From: an uncultured Flavobacteriaceae bacterium
Lineage (GTDB): Bacteria; Bacteroidota; Bacteroidia; Flavobacteriales; Flavobacteriaceae
NCBI GenBank assembly: GCA_947502495.1
Contig: CANNAC010000008.1
Span: 91,342 to 155,341, forward strand
Length of the DNA stretch: 64,000 nt
Direction: 5' to 3'
The position numbers and the translations under genes are program-made. Positions within the stretch are counted from its first letter, which is position 1; each line of letters starts with the position of its first letter. Below, in pieces: positions 1-7,894 of the stretch. The notes under the pieces are model-generated. The model was not told the DNA's origin. It was given only the letters and a program-made list of their open reading frames with translations, and did no database searches.

Positions 1-146
1 ACCTTTTTCATTACATCTAATGCATTACCAAAACTATGAATAAAATTAGGAGCTACATGACTTGTTGTAACCGCACTCATCGCCCTTAAAACTTCGGGTT
101 CGAATTCTATTGGTCCTGGAATCATTAAAAGTTTTCTTCCTTTCAT
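1..146 (-). CDS. Class V aminotransferase, N-terminal fragment
   Basis: Only the first 48 codons lie in the window; the gene runs off the left edge. The product begins MKGRKLLMIPGPIEFEPEVL and continues with SHVAPNFI. The PGP-x-E/T-x-x-P-E-V-L-x-AM start followed by SH(x)3-F is typical of the alanine-glyoxylate/serine-glyoxylate aminotransferase branch of PLP class V enzymes. The start is the ATG at 146, preceded by an A/G-rich stretch. The substrate cannot be inferred from this piece, and the PLP lysine lies outside the window. Confidence 0.7.
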   Translation of the reverse strand, partial: MKGRKLLMIPGPIEFEPEVLRAMSAVTTSHVAPNFIHSFGNALDVMKK

Positions 147-413
147 ATCTTTTAAATTATTAATGTCTGTCCTAAATTAGTTTATTCTGTGCTTTTATTT
201 TTCCTCTTCCGTGATTTAGGACTAAACTCACAGTGAATCGAACGCTATTAAAACACTAACAAACAACAAGTTAACCACAAATTCGTATGATGTTCAATTC
301 CTAAAAACCCTATAAAATCCAGTTCTATTTCTATCACTAGACCTCCCATTAAACAGAGTAATATGTTGGTACACTAGGCTATATAAATTAAAAGTTCTTT
401 AAAAAAGGTTAAA
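147..413. other. Intergenic stretch with one inverted repeat
   Basis: No gene is seen between the aminotransferase fragment and the metK promoter. An inverted repeat TCCTAAAT (170-177) / ATTTAGGA (214-221) lies about 25-75 bases upstream of the aminotransferase start and could be an operator or a structured leader of that divergent gene. The rest is AT-rich with nothing recognisable. Confidence 0.4.
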
Positions 414-447
414 TTGGTATGCGTTCCGTTTTATTTTTCTACTTTTG
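414..447 (+). promoter_or_regulatory. metK promoter, Bacteroidota type
   Basis: TTG at 414-416 and TACTTTTG at 440-447 (23-base spacer) fit the Bacteroidota -33/-7 consensus TTG/TAnnTTTG. The expected transcription start, about 454, lies just before the first stem of the riboswitch candidate at 461, so promoter and aptamer support each other. Confidence 0.65.
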
Positions 448-460
448 CTGTATTAAAATT

Positions 461-555
461 AAGAGGAAAAATTTGTCTGATTGCAACCTCTTCAAATTCA
501 TTTAGGTTTCTAAAATACGATTCTAAATTAAATTTGAAATAAAATGCTAAAGCAG
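461..555 (+). promoter_or_regulatory. SAM-II-family riboswitch candidate, long-loop form
   Basis: Stem P1 is AAGAGG (461-466) with CCTCTT (487-492). Its loop ends in TTGCAA, as in SAM-II aptamers. The 3' strand carries GCTAAA (546-551). Pseudoknot pairing is possible between TTGC (481-484) and GC-AA (546-550, one bulged U) and between CTG (477-479) and CAG (553-555). The connecting loop is enlarged by an extra hairpin: CAAATT (493-498)/AATTTG (531-536), capped by TTTAG (501-505)/CTAAA (523-527). The element sits in the leader of metK, the SAM-synthesis gene, which fits feedback control. Unlike classical SAM-II elements, its 3' end lies about 75 bases before the start codon, so simple ribosome-site masking is not obvious. 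Confidence 0.7.
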
Positions 556-629
556 TAAGTTATTCACTTCTCTAGCGACCAAGCAATCCAACAAATTTGT
601 AATTAAACTATAATTAAAAATTAGGATTT

Positions 630-1886
630 ATGCCATATTTATTTACTTCGGAAAGTGTTTCAGAAGGACATCCAGATAAAGTAGCAGACCAAATAAGTGA
701 TGCTTTAATTGATCATTTTTTAGCCTTTGATTCCGAGTCTAAAGTTGCATGCGAAACCTTAGTAACTACAGGACAAGTTGTACTTGCTGGTGAAGTAAAA
801 TCGAACACCTATTTAGACGTACAAAAAATTGCACGTGATACCATCAACAAGATTGGTTACACGAAAAGTGAATATATGTTTGACGGAAATTCTTGCGGTG
901 TTTTCTCTGCAATACACGAACAGTCGGAAGACATTAATCGTGGTGTAGATAGAGCTAGCAAAGAAGAGCAAGGAGCAGGAGATCAAGGAATGATGTTTGG
1001 TTATGCAACCAACGAAACCGAAAACTATATGCCTTTGGCTTTAGATCTTTCGCATAAAATATTAATTGAGCTTGCCGCTTTACGAAGAGAAAACAAAGAC
1101 ATTACCTATTTAAGACCAGATTCTAAAAGTCAGGTAACTATTGAATATAGTGATGATAATGTACCACAACGTATTGATGCTATTGTAGTTTCTACACAGC
1201 ATGATGATTTTAATGCGGATGACGATACGATGTTAGCAAAAATCAGAAAAGATATTGTAGACATATTAATCCCAAGAGTCGTTGCCAAATTACCAGAGAA
1301 TTTACAAGGGCTTTTTAATGATGATATCAAATACCATATCAACCCAACAGGGAAGTTTGTAATTGGTGGACCTCATGGTGATACCGGACTTACAGGAAGA
1401 AAAATTATTGTAGATACTTATGGTGGAAAAGGCGCACATGGTGGTGGTGCTTTTTCAGGAAAAGACCCAAGTAAAGTAGACAGAAGTGCTGCTTATGCGA
1501 CAAGACATATTGCTAAAAACCTTGTTGCTGCAGGAATTTGTGACGAAATATTAGTACAAGTAAGTTATGCTATTGGTGTTGTAGAACCAATGGGGATTTT
1601 TGTAGACACCTACGGAACTTGTCCGTTTAATATGACCGATGGAGAAATTGCTCAAAAAATTTCTGAAATTTTTGATATGCGACCATCATCTATTGAATCT
1701 CGCTTAAAACTAAGAAACCCAATCTATAGCGAAACTGCTGCTTATGGACATATGGGAAGAGTCAATGAAACGGTTACTAAAACTTTTTCGCAACCAAATG
1801 GAGATGATTTAACGGTAGATGTAGAATTATTTACTTGGGAAAAATTAGATTACGTATACAAAGTAAAAACAGCCTTTGGGTTGTAA
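630..1886 (+). CDS. metK: S-adenosylmethionine synthetase
   Basis: Makes S-adenosylmethionine from methionine and ATP in the cytoplasm. At 418 residues it is slightly longer than the usual ~385-400. Visible signatures are GHPDK (13-17) with the catalytic His, the ATP-binding [12 protein letters not shown] (115-126), the P-loop-like GGGAFSGKD near residue 270 and the following [14 protein letters not shown]. The ATG at 630 gives the canonical N-terminus [17 protein letters not shown]. It is transcribed alone from a promoter at 414-447 with a leader of about 175 bases containing a SAM-II-like aptamer, so expression is probably turned down when SAM is abundant. A hairpin with a T-run follows the gene. 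Confidence 0.97.
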   Translation: MPYLFTSESVSEGHPDKVADQISDALIDHFLAFDSESKVACETLVTTGQVVLAGEVKSNTYLDVQKIARDTINKIGYTKSEYMFDGNSCGVFSAIHEQSEDINRGVDRASKEEQGAGDQGMMFGYATNETENYMPLALDLSHKILIELAALRRENKDITYLRPDSKSQVTIEYSDDNVPQRIDAIVVSTQHDDFNADDDTMLAKIRKDIVDILIPRVVAKLPENLQGLFNDDIKYHINPTGKFVIGGPHGDTGLTGRKIIVDTYGGKGAHGGGAFSGKDPSKVDRSAAYATRHIAKNLVAAGICDEILVQVSYAIGVVEPMGIFVDTYGTCPFNMTDGEIAQKISEIFDMRPSSIESRLKLRNPIYSETAAYGHMGRVNETVTKTFSQPNGDDLTVDVELFTWEKLDYVYKVKTAFGL

Positions 1887-1913
1887 GAAACTATTATCAT
1901 ATCCTTTTTAAAG

Positions 1914-1942
1914 CCGTTACTATTTTTAGTAGCGGTTTTTTT
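1914..1942 (+). terminator. Intrinsic terminator after metK
   Basis: CCGTTACTA (1914-1922) pairs with TAGTAGCGG (1927-1935, one G-U pair) around a short T loop and is followed by a run of T, 27 bases after the metK stop. Confidence 0.8.
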
Positions 1943-1962
1943 ATTCCCTAAACAAAAATATT

Positions 1963-1982
1963 CATTCATAGAAATACGTGTA
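1963..1982. promoter_or_regulatory. Weak copy of the AACACGTA-N4-TACGTGTT palindrome
   Basis: The right arm TACGTGTA (1975-1982) and the spacer GAAA (1971-1974) match the perfect copy at 4851-4870; the left arm CATTCATA matches only in part. It lies upstream of tRNA-Tyr and of the tyrosinase gene. See the copies at 4851 and 6081. Confidence 0.35.
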
Positions 1983-2070
1983 AACAATTAATTAACAAAG
2001 ACATAAGCACCACGCCCTTTTGTATAAAAAAAATATCTTTACATTTTTAAAAAAAGAGCAAAAAATATAG

Positions 2071-2100
2071 TTGTAAAACAGTAAAACTTAAATATATTTG
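2071..2100 (+). promoter_or_regulatory. tRNA-Tyr promoter
   Basis: TTG (2071-2073), a 19-base spacer and TATATTTG (2093-2100) match the Bacteroidota consensus and end 9 bases before the tRNA. Confidence 0.75.
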
Positions 2101-2109
2101 CACTCGCTC

Positions 2110-2191
2110 GGGGAGATACTCAAGCGGCCAACGAGGACAGACTGTAACTCTGTTGTTTTTAACTTCGTAGGTTCGAATCCTACTCTCCCCA
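2110..2191 (+). tRNA. tRNA-Tyr (GTA)
   Basis: An 82-base class II tRNA with a long variable arm. The acceptor stem is GGGGAGA (2110-2116)/TCTCCCC (2184-2190), with discriminator A at 2191. The anticodon GTA is at 2144-2146 and the T-loop is GTTCGAATCC (2171-2180). The 3' CCA is not encoded. It has its own promoter and terminator. Confidence 0.95.
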
Positions 2192-2206
2192 CATGTATAC
2201 TAAAAG

Positions 2207-2233
2207 CCTTCTTAAATTTAAGAAGGTTTTTTT
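2207..2233 (+). terminator. Intrinsic terminator after tRNA-Tyr
   Basis: The perfect hairpin CCTTCTTAAATTTAAGAAGG (2207-2226) is followed by seven T. Confidence 0.85.
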
Positions 2234-2272
2234 GTTTCTAAAAAACAGCGACATTCCTCCCTCCCAATCCCA

Positions 2273-2354
2273 TTTAAATACCAATGAAACGTATTTAAAA
2301 AACAACCAAAAACCTTTTAAATATTAAAAATCAGGTATTTACACGCTAAAATAC
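2273..2354. promoter_or_regulatory. Paired palindromes upstream of the tyrosinase gene
   Basis: TTTAAATAC (2273-2281) and GTATTTAAA (2291-2299) are perfect 9-base arms. A second pair, GTATTT (2335-2340)/AAATAC (2349-2354), follows. AAACGTATTT thus occurs twice in opposite orientation about 60 bp apart, 60-140 bases before the tyrosinase start. This looks like an operator, but no regulator can be named. Confidence 0.35.
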
Positions 2355-2414
2355 GTTTTAAACTTAATGTAGTTTTAAGAATTGAAATATTCCATTCTAT
2401 AAAACAACACTATT

Positions 2415-4064
2415 ATGTCAAAATATTTAAGAAAAAACGCTTGGGACGCCAACAATGGCGGCCAGTTTATAGAGAAATCTAACGAGTTTACAGCTCTTTT
2501 TTGGTATGCAAAAGCGGTTCAGGTAATGCAATCTCGCCCTATTGAAAATCCCACTAGCTGGTGGTTCTACGCTGCAATTCACGGCGAATTTCTCATTAAT
2601 GAAATTAAGGACCCAAATTATAAATACTTAAACTGGAAAAACATCTCTTATATTAGTCCTAAAGCAGATTTAACAGCACTTCCATCTTCTAATCTAGTTG
2701 ATAGTTTTTGGGACCAATGTCAACATGGAACATGGTTTTTCCCACCTTGGCACCGAGGATATTTAGTAGCCCTAGAAAACATTCTTAGGGATATTATAAT
2801 AAATGAATTAAGCGGTCCTAGTGATTGGTCCTTACCATACTGGAATTACTTAAATCAATCTACGGCATATGCAGAGTTTAAAATCCCTCCTGCATTTACA
2901 GAAAGCACCTTACCTGATGGTACAGCAAACCCTTTGTACGTTCCTGAACGATATGGACCAACGGGAAATAGTGACATTTATGTACAAGTTGGACCAAATA
3001 TACAGACTTCGGCAAATGACGAATGCCAATGGAATGAAACCTATAGCGCATCTGCGGCAAATAATGCATCCAATAACTCCGGACTATTTGGCCAATTTTA
3101 CGGCGGAGGAGAAACCGGGTTTTCGCATGGTGGTTCTGAAACCGGAGATTTGGAAATGAATCCGCACAACTTCGTACATGGTATGGTAGGCGGAGAAAGC
3201 AATAGCAATAATCAAAACGGTTTAATGGGAGTTCCGGCAACGGCTGCATTAGACCCTATATTTTATCTGCACCATGCCAATATTGATCGCATGTGGGCCG
3301 CATGGAATCAAACTGGAAAAAACAACAATACTGCTAACCCAAATTGGTTACATGGTCCTACAGCGCAAGGAGATCGAAGGTTTGAAATGCCTATAGATCC
3401 TTCAGGTACTGCTTGGCCTTTTACACCGGAAGATGTAAACAGTACAGAACATGTAAATTATAACGGACAAACATATACCTATACCTATGATGATCTTTCC
3501 CTAACCTCTTATGAGACCATTCCACCAACTAAATTACACGAAAAAATGTTGGAAAGATTTAGTAAATTAGGAGTGCGAACTGTCGAAAAAGGTTTTAAAA
3601 TGACTAAAAAACGAAATCCCGAATTGGTTGGCGCTAGCAGTGGTTCACTTACACTGAATAGCAAAGCAACGAAAACGCAAGTGAAGCTGCAATCTAGCTC
3701 CTGGAAATCTGTTTCAGACAGTATTATGAAAGCCTCCGTTTCTAAAATACCAGATGAAGTCTATCTGCAACTAGAAGGTGTTAAAGGAGGAAGTGATTCT
3801 AATTTTATTTCTGTTTATGTAAATGAAAAGTTTGTGAAGTCGATTTCCCTTTTCGGACTTCTATCGGCATCGATGACAAACGCTGCTCATGGTAATTCTG
3901 GATTAAATTTCAAATTCAACATCACCGAAATTATTGATGACCTGCATCTGAAAAACGATTTAAATATGGATTCTTTAAACGTGGAAATAAAGACTAAAAA
4001 TCCTTTAGTAGAAGGTAAAGAAATTACGGTAGACCGAATAGGAATTTACCGTGTAGGCCAATAA
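2415..4064 (+). CDS. Tyrosinase (type 3 copper monooxygenase) with KFDV-like C-terminal domain
   Basis: Type 3 copper enzyme of 549 residues that would hydroxylate and oxidise phenols to quinones. CuA ligands appear to be H56 (AAIHGEF), H104 (CQHGTW) and H113 (PPWHRGY). CuB ligands are H251 and H255 (NPHNFVHG) and the His in DPIFYLHHANIDRMW (about 283-287). C102 sits two residues before H104, the CxH arrangement that forms a Cys-His thioether in plant and fungal enzymes. Residues about 440-549 resemble the plant polyphenol oxidase C-terminal (KFDV) domain that shields the active site. There is no signal peptide, so it is probably cytoplasmic or a latent pro-enzyme. The DUF2182 gene follows after 14 bases and likely forms an operon. 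The natural substrate is unknown. Confidence 0.9.
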   Translation: MSKYLRKNAWDANNGGQFIEKSNEFTALFWYAKAVQVMQSRPIENPTSWWFYAAIHGEFLINEIKDPNYKYLNWKNISYISPKADLTALPSSNLVDSFWDQCQHGTWFFPPWHRGYLVALENILRDIIINELSGPSDWSLPYWNYLNQSTAYAEFKIPPAFTESTLPDGTANPLYVPERYGPTGNSDIYVQVGPNIQTSANDECQWNETYSASAANNASNNSGLFGQFYGGGETGFSHGGSETGDLEMNPHNFVHGMVGGESNSNNQNGLMGVPATAALDPIFYLHHANIDRMWAAWNQTGKNNNTANPNWLHGPTAQGDRRFEMPIDPSGTAWPFTPEDVNSTEHVNYNGQTYTYTYDDLSLTSYETIPPTKLHEKMLERFSKLGVRTVEKGFKMTKKRNPELVGASSGSLTLNSKATKTQVKLQSSSWKSVSDSIMKASVSKIPDEVYLQLEGVKGGSDSNFISVYVNEKFVKSISLFGLLSASMTNAAHGNSGLNFKFNITEIIDDLHLKNDLNMDSLNVEIKTKNPLVEGKEITVDRIGIYRVGQ

Positions 4065-4078
4065 CTCAAAACGAATGT

Positions 4079-4840
4079 ATGAAACTTTCAAATACTAGTT
4101 CTTGGGCAATCCGTATTACTATAATAAGCATTAGTCTTTTTGTCTGGGTATTGCTATTAATAAATCCGGGAAACATTATGACCATAGAGCATTGTCATGT
4201 AACGGTTTCTGGTCCGCCAGCAACTTCCCTTTCAATGTTATTGGATATGAATCCATTTATACCCCAATTATTTGGTTGGGGTTTAATGGTAATTGCCATG
4301 ATGTTACCAAAATTAATTCCAGCGATTAAGTCCATATACGTACATAGTTTTAAACGCTATCGTTTTTTATATGCTTTCCTTTTTGTTTTAGGTTACTTGT
4401 CCATTTGGATGATCGCCGGTGTTTTTATGGTCGCAGTTATCCTTGGTCTAAATTTCTTAATGCCTTTGTCTTATATTCCCGCAATAGGAACATTTATAAT
4501 TGCTATAGTATGGGAATTCTCCCCAATAAAGCAACGTTTTTTAAACCTAGGGCATGACCATCGTATATTACCTGCATTTGGTTGGCCTGCTAGTCGCGAC
4601 TCTTTACTTTATGGGTTTAGACATGGCATGTGGTGTGTTGGTTCGGGATGGGCACTAATGTTATTTCCAATGCTGTTGCCTAAAATGCATAATCTCGCTA
4701 TGATTATGGTAACCTTTATTATGATTAGTGAACACATGGAACACCCACGGTTTCCTAAATGGCGTTTTCACTTGCGTTTTAAATTACTAAGAATTCTAAT
4801 CGCGCAAACAAAGATTAAATTAAAATTACAGGTAAATTAG
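4079..4840 (+). CDS. DUF2182 family metal-binding-type membrane protein
   Basis: An integral membrane protein of 253 residues with about six hydrophobic segments. The segment WGLMVIAMMLPKLIPA, with its MM-P pattern, and the later LMLFPMLLPKM are typical of DUF2182 (COG5486, described as predicted metal-binding integral membrane proteins). Several His and Met residues (GHDHR, HMEHPRF) could contact metal. It starts 14 bases after the tyrosinase stop. A role in supplying copper to the tyrosinase is a reasonable guess from position only; no function is established for the family. Confidence 0.75.
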   Translation: MKLSNTSSWAIRITIISISLFVWVLLLINPGNIMTIEHCHVTVSGPPATSLSMLLDMNPFIPQLFGWGLMVIAMMLPKLIPAIKSIYVHSFKRYRFLYAFLFVLGYLSIWMIAGVFMVAVILGLNFLMPLSYIPAIGTFIIAIVWEFSPIKQRFLNLGHDHRILPAFGWPASRDSLLYGFRHGMWCVGSGWALMLFPMLLPKMHNLAMIMVTFIMISEHMEHPRFPKWRFHLRFKLLRILIAQTKIKLKLQVN

Positions 4841-4850
4841 TAGCACCATA

Positions 4851-4870
4851 AACACGTAGAAATACGTGTT
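4851..4870. promoter_or_regulatory. Perfect palindrome AACACGTA-GAAA-TACGTGTT
   Basis: Eight-base perfect arms (4851-4858 and 4863-4870) around GAAA. It lies just after the DUF2182 gene and 150 bases before the SnoaL-like gene, so it more likely serves the latter. Copies are at 6081-6100 (two mismatches) and 1963-1982 (weak). The size suits a dimeric helix-turn-helix regulator, identity unknown. Confidence 0.6.
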
Positions 4871-5019
4871 TTCATATTTTACATAATTTGTAACTTACAG
4901 ATTACTAACCATAAAGACTACTTCACAACCCATTAACCTACATCATCCATCTTCTTAAAAAAGAGGGTATTATGTCATACAATATATTTAAAAAACAGAT
5001 ATCCAACTAAAACTAAATT

Positions 5020-5425
5020 ATGAAAACAAACCAAAACATGCAAGTTATTGACAGGTTATACAACGCTTTTGCAACTGGTGATATGCCAACGGTTCTCGGA
5101 TTGATGCATCCTAAAATGGTATGGAACGAAGCCGAAAGTAATTCTCTTGCAGATGGAAACCCTTATGTTGGTCCAGATGCTATTTTAGAAGGTGTTTTTG
5201 CACGTCTTGGTGCCAACCACGATCACTTTGGTTTACAAGATAAAAGTACACGGCATGAACAACAATATGGTTTTAGCTACGCTACGCTATAATGGGAAAG
5301 TAAAAGCAACTGGCAAAAGTTATAATGCTCAAGCTGCACATTTATGGACGCTAAATGACGAAGGAGAAATTATTCATTTTCAACAATATGTGGATACGAA
5401 GAAGTTGGCGGATGCTGAGAAATAG
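5020..5425 (+). pseudogene. SnoaL/NTF2-like protein, frameshifted
   Basis: Two reading frames together make one SnoaL-like small-fold protein of about 130 residues. The first (5020-5292) gives IDRLYNAFATGDMPTVL and a typical N-terminal half, then leaves the family pattern after GLQDK. The second frame, readable to 5425, gives VLATLRYNGKVKATGK, AAHLWTLNDEGEI and FQQYVDT, the expected C-terminal half. The shift is at or near the AAAA run at 5242-5245 and needs one base. It may be a genuine inactivation, programmed slippage or an assembly error. SnoaL-like proteins include isomerases and hydrolases, so no substrate can be given. Confidence 0.75.
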
Positions 5426-5563
5426 ATTAGGAATGCATTGCTTTATGCGTAATTAAAGAATAAATTCAATAACTTTAGCTATCCATTTCTTACAAAATTC
5501 AAGTCCAACAAATACATTAATGCTAGATGTATTAAAAAGAGGTGTGTAATAAAAATTAGAGAT

Positions 5564-5998
5564 ATGAAAAACATTTTAGTTACCGTAGACTTTCATGACA
5601 ATGAACAATTACTTATAGATAAAGCGTTGCAATTGGCTGAAAAATTTGAATCTAAAATATGGTTCATACATATTGCTGCTCCAGACCCCGATTTTGTAGG
5701 TTACGATGTTGGCCCACAATACATACGAGATAACCGTGCTACAGAATTGAGAACAGAACACAAACAACTTGAAGTATACGCAGAAATGTTTAAGAAAAAA
5801 GGAGTGGGTGCCGATGGTTTACTGGTACAAGGAGCAACCATAGAAATGATAATGGAAGAAGCTAAGAAATTACATATTGATTTAATTATAGCTGGCCACC
5901 AGGAACATAGTTTTCTATATAAAGCATTTGTTGGAAGCGTCTCTGGACAAATTGTAAAAAAATCTAAAATACCAGTACTTATTGTTCCCTTAACATAA
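5564..5998 (+). CDS. Universal stress protein, UspA family
   Basis: A cytoplasmic protein of 144 residues with one complete Usp domain. It has the start MKNILVTVDF with D9 at the nucleotide site and the C-terminal ATP-binding pattern G111-(x)2-H-(x)9-G124-SVSGQI, ending in PVLIVPL. Usp proteins of this type bind ATP and help cells survive oxygen, redox or starvation stress. It is a single gene. The palindrome downstream (6081) belongs to the next gene, and the one upstream (4851) is 700 bases away. Confidence 0.9.
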   Translation: MKNILVTVDFHDNEQLLIDKALQLAEKFESKIWFIHIAAPDPDFVGYDVGPQYIRDNRATELRTEHKQLEVYAEMFKKKGVGADGLLVQGATIEMIMEEAKKLHIDLIIAGHQEHSFLYKAFVGSVSGQIVKKSKIPVLIVPLT

Positions 5999-6080
5999 AG
6001 GGAAAACGAATACGGCATAATACATCGTGTACCCTAAATTACACAAGCTTTCTCTTTTAGAGGTGCCTTTTTGAGTTTAA

Positions 6081-6110
6081 AACACGTAGAATTACGTATT
6101 ATATTTTTGT
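6081..6110 (+). promoter_or_regulatory. Palindrome AACACGTA-GAAT-TACGTATT with adjacent -7 box
   Basis: The arms at 6081-6088 and 6093-6100 match the perfect 4851 copy except for one base in the right arm and one in the spacer. A TATTTTTG-like -7 box follows within ten bases (about 6103-6110), so the palindrome sits across the -33 region, as expected for a regulated promoter. The next gene starts at 6247. Confidence 0.5.
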
Positions 6111-6246
6111 GAGGAAAACTGTAAGTTTGGTTAGCACAACTTTACAGGATATAAGCAACTGTAAACTTACTATAAACTGTTTTATTTACAGGGCATGATT
6201 AATAAAAATCACTATATAAGGAATTGTAGCCAATAACACCAACCAT

Positions 6247-6801
6247 ATGAAAAAATCAATAATTATTCTGACAACAATTATTTTATTTGTGCTTCCACAA
6301 CTAGTTATCTCTCAAAGCAACTCATTTGTACCTGCGGATTTTAAAGTCCCTGATACACTTGAGAATCAACAATTCAGAATTAGAATGCTGACAGTTAATG
6401 ACGTTGTAAAAGATTATGACGCGGTTATGACAAGTCTTAGCCATTTACAAGAAATGTTTCTTCCAGTATGGAACTGGCCAAAAGAGGATTTATCATTCGA
6501 ACAGGATTTGATCGATTTGGGATGGCATCAAAAAGAGTTCCAAATGCGAAGTTCGTTTGCGTATACTGTTGTAAGCCTTGATGAAAGTCAAGTGCTTGGC
6601 TGCCTATATATTGAACCTTCTAAAAAGGCTGATTTTGATGCTGAAATTTATATGTGGGTACGACAAAGTGAGGTTGCAAACGGACTTGACTCCATTCTGT
6701 TTAGCACAGTAAAGAAATGGATTGAAAACGAATGGACTTTTAAGAATCCTGCATATCCCATTAGGGAAATAAGTTTGGAGAAATGGATGTCCATGAAATA
6801 A
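6247..6801 (+). CDS. Exported GNAT-like protein
   Basis: 184 residues with a clear signal peptide (MKKSIIILTTIILFVLP, cleavage likely after VIS-Q). The mature part resembles the acetyltransferase fold: a first strand RIRMLTVNDVVKDYDAVM, a central strand pair around SFAYTVVSLDESQVLGCLYIEP, then AEIYMWVRQSEVANGLDSILFSTVKKWI where the acetyl-CoA loop would be. The usual R/Q-x-x-G-x-G/A loop is not obvious, so catalysis is uncertain. An exported GNAT-like protein is unusual because acetyl-CoA is cytoplasmic. The promoter carries the AACACGTA palindrome. Confidence 0.6.
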   Translation: MKKSIIILTTIILFVLPQLVISQSNSFVPADFKVPDTLENQQFRIRMLTVNDVVKDYDAVMTSLSHLQEMFLPVWNWPKEDLSFEQDLIDLGWHQKEFQMRSSFAYTVVSLDESQVLGCLYIEPSKKADFDAEIYMWVRQSEVANGLDSILFSTVKKWIENEWTFKNPAYPIREISLEKWMSMK

Positions 6802-6810
6802 ATAATTACT

Positions 6811-6937
6811 GGCTATAATTCATTGTGGTTTTGTGCCACACCAAAATAAAAGTATACATCAACGGATGATTTCTCAGCGGAATAGTCCTGTGGATGATTC
6901 CACAACGAAATCATAGCCGAGACCGTTGTGCTTCATT
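6811..6937. repeat. Imperfect palindrome, attC-like element 1
   Basis: GGCTAT (6811-6816) pairs with ATAGCC (6913-6918) and TGTGG (6824-6828) with CCACA (6900-6904), making a 108-base imperfect stem-loop. It is followed by GACCGTTGTGCTTCATTAT (6921-6939), whose reverse complement recurs in degenerate form at 7701-7720. The two copies flank the DUF6090 gene as inverted repeats. Confidence 0.55.
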
Positions 6938-6965
6938 ATCCTAATTTTCCAAAAATAACCAACCA

Positions 6966-7688
6966 ATGATAAAATTCTTTAGAAAAATTAGACAAAATAT
7001 GCTGACTGAAAATAAATTCAGTAAATATCTGATTTACGCAATCGGCGAAATTATTCTTGTCGTGATTGGAATTTTGATTGCATTGCAGATTAATAATTGG
7101 AATGAAGTTCAAAAGGGCAAAATGAAAGCTACCACTATTTTGAAAGAAATTCGTTCGGATATGTTTAAAGATTTAGAGTTAATCGAAGAATTAAAACCAT
7201 ATTGGGGAAGAGAGATTATGTACTTTAAAAAGGTTTTACCTTCATTTAATCCTCGAAAAGAAATAACTTCCTTTGAAGGCTTTGATACTATTAGCAAAAT
7301 ATCTTATCCGGAGTTATTTGGATATGATATGCCCTTTCGGTCAAGCAAAAGTGCTTACGATGCAATGATTGCTGATGGCAATTCTGACCTTATAATAAAT
7401 GACACCTTATATTCAAATATTCAAAGGTTTTATACTTTTAATGCACCTACCAATGAAAATCTATTTGAAATCTTGAGGCAGGAATCATCAAATTTAAATT
7501 ATAAATATGCTCATGTAATAGCTTATAAGCCATATAAAAACATTAGTGATTTAACGGATGAGTATTTAATTGCTGATCTTAATATTTATTTTCAATCAAA
7601 GAATTTTTATTATTGGAGAACATTTGTAATAAACCAGGAAAGCCTTAAGGATATTATTTCTCAAATTGACAAAGAATTAGAACAATAG
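6966..7688 (+). CDS. DUF6090 family membrane-anchored protein
   Basis: 240 residues. The N-terminus MIKFFRKIRQNMLTENKFSK, followed by the single membrane segment YAIGEIILVVIGILIALQIN (about 24-43) and NWNE, is the hallmark of DUF6090, a family abundant in Flavobacteriia. The remaining ~195 residues are soluble, mostly helical and of unknown function. The gene stands alone between two attC-like palindromes and was probably acquired as a unit. No catalytic motif is visible. Confidence 0.8.
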   Translation: MIKFFRKIRQNMLTENKFSKYLIYAIGEIILVVIGILIALQINNWNEVQKGKMKATTILKEIRSDMFKDLELIEELKPYWGREIMYFKKVLPSFNPRKEITSFEGFDTISKISYPELFGYDMPFRSSKSAYDAMIADGNSDLIINDTLYSNIQRFYTFNAPTNENLFEILRQESSNLNYKYAHVIAYKPYKNISDLTDEYLIADLNIYFQSKNFYYWRTFVINQESLKDIISQIDKELEQ

Positions 7689-7700
7689 CTGCATAAAAAA

Positions 7701-7844
7701 TAACGAAAGCACAACACCGTATATAAAAAATTGCTTGTTTTAGGCTTAAACAAAGGTCGTTGCACGTATGCTACGTCTGATTTTCCTTCGGAAAATCCTC
7801 GCACGCAAACACGCAACTTTCCATATACAAACACGTTGGCAACA
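7701..7844. repeat. Long imperfect palindrome, attC-like element 2
   Basis: About 144 bases fold into one imperfect stem: CAACACCGTATATA (7712-7725) faces TATACAAACACGTTG (7824-7838), GTTGC (7759-7763) faces GCAAC (7813-7817), and GATTTTCC-TTC-GGAAAATC (7779-7797) caps it. The left end repeats element 1 in inverse orientation. The right end, GTTGGCAAC (7835-7843), is inverted at 8431-8439 beyond the toxin gene. It separates two accessory cassettes. Confidence 0.65.
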
Positions 7845-7894
7845 ATTTGGAAATGATTCGTATTTGATGTACATTTACACCAAAGCAAAAAATT

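Noticed and set aside
461..555. SAM-I riboswitch at metK
   Set aside because: The SAM-I core (four-way junction, kink-turn) is absent, whereas the P1-loop-pseudoknot order fits SAM-II.
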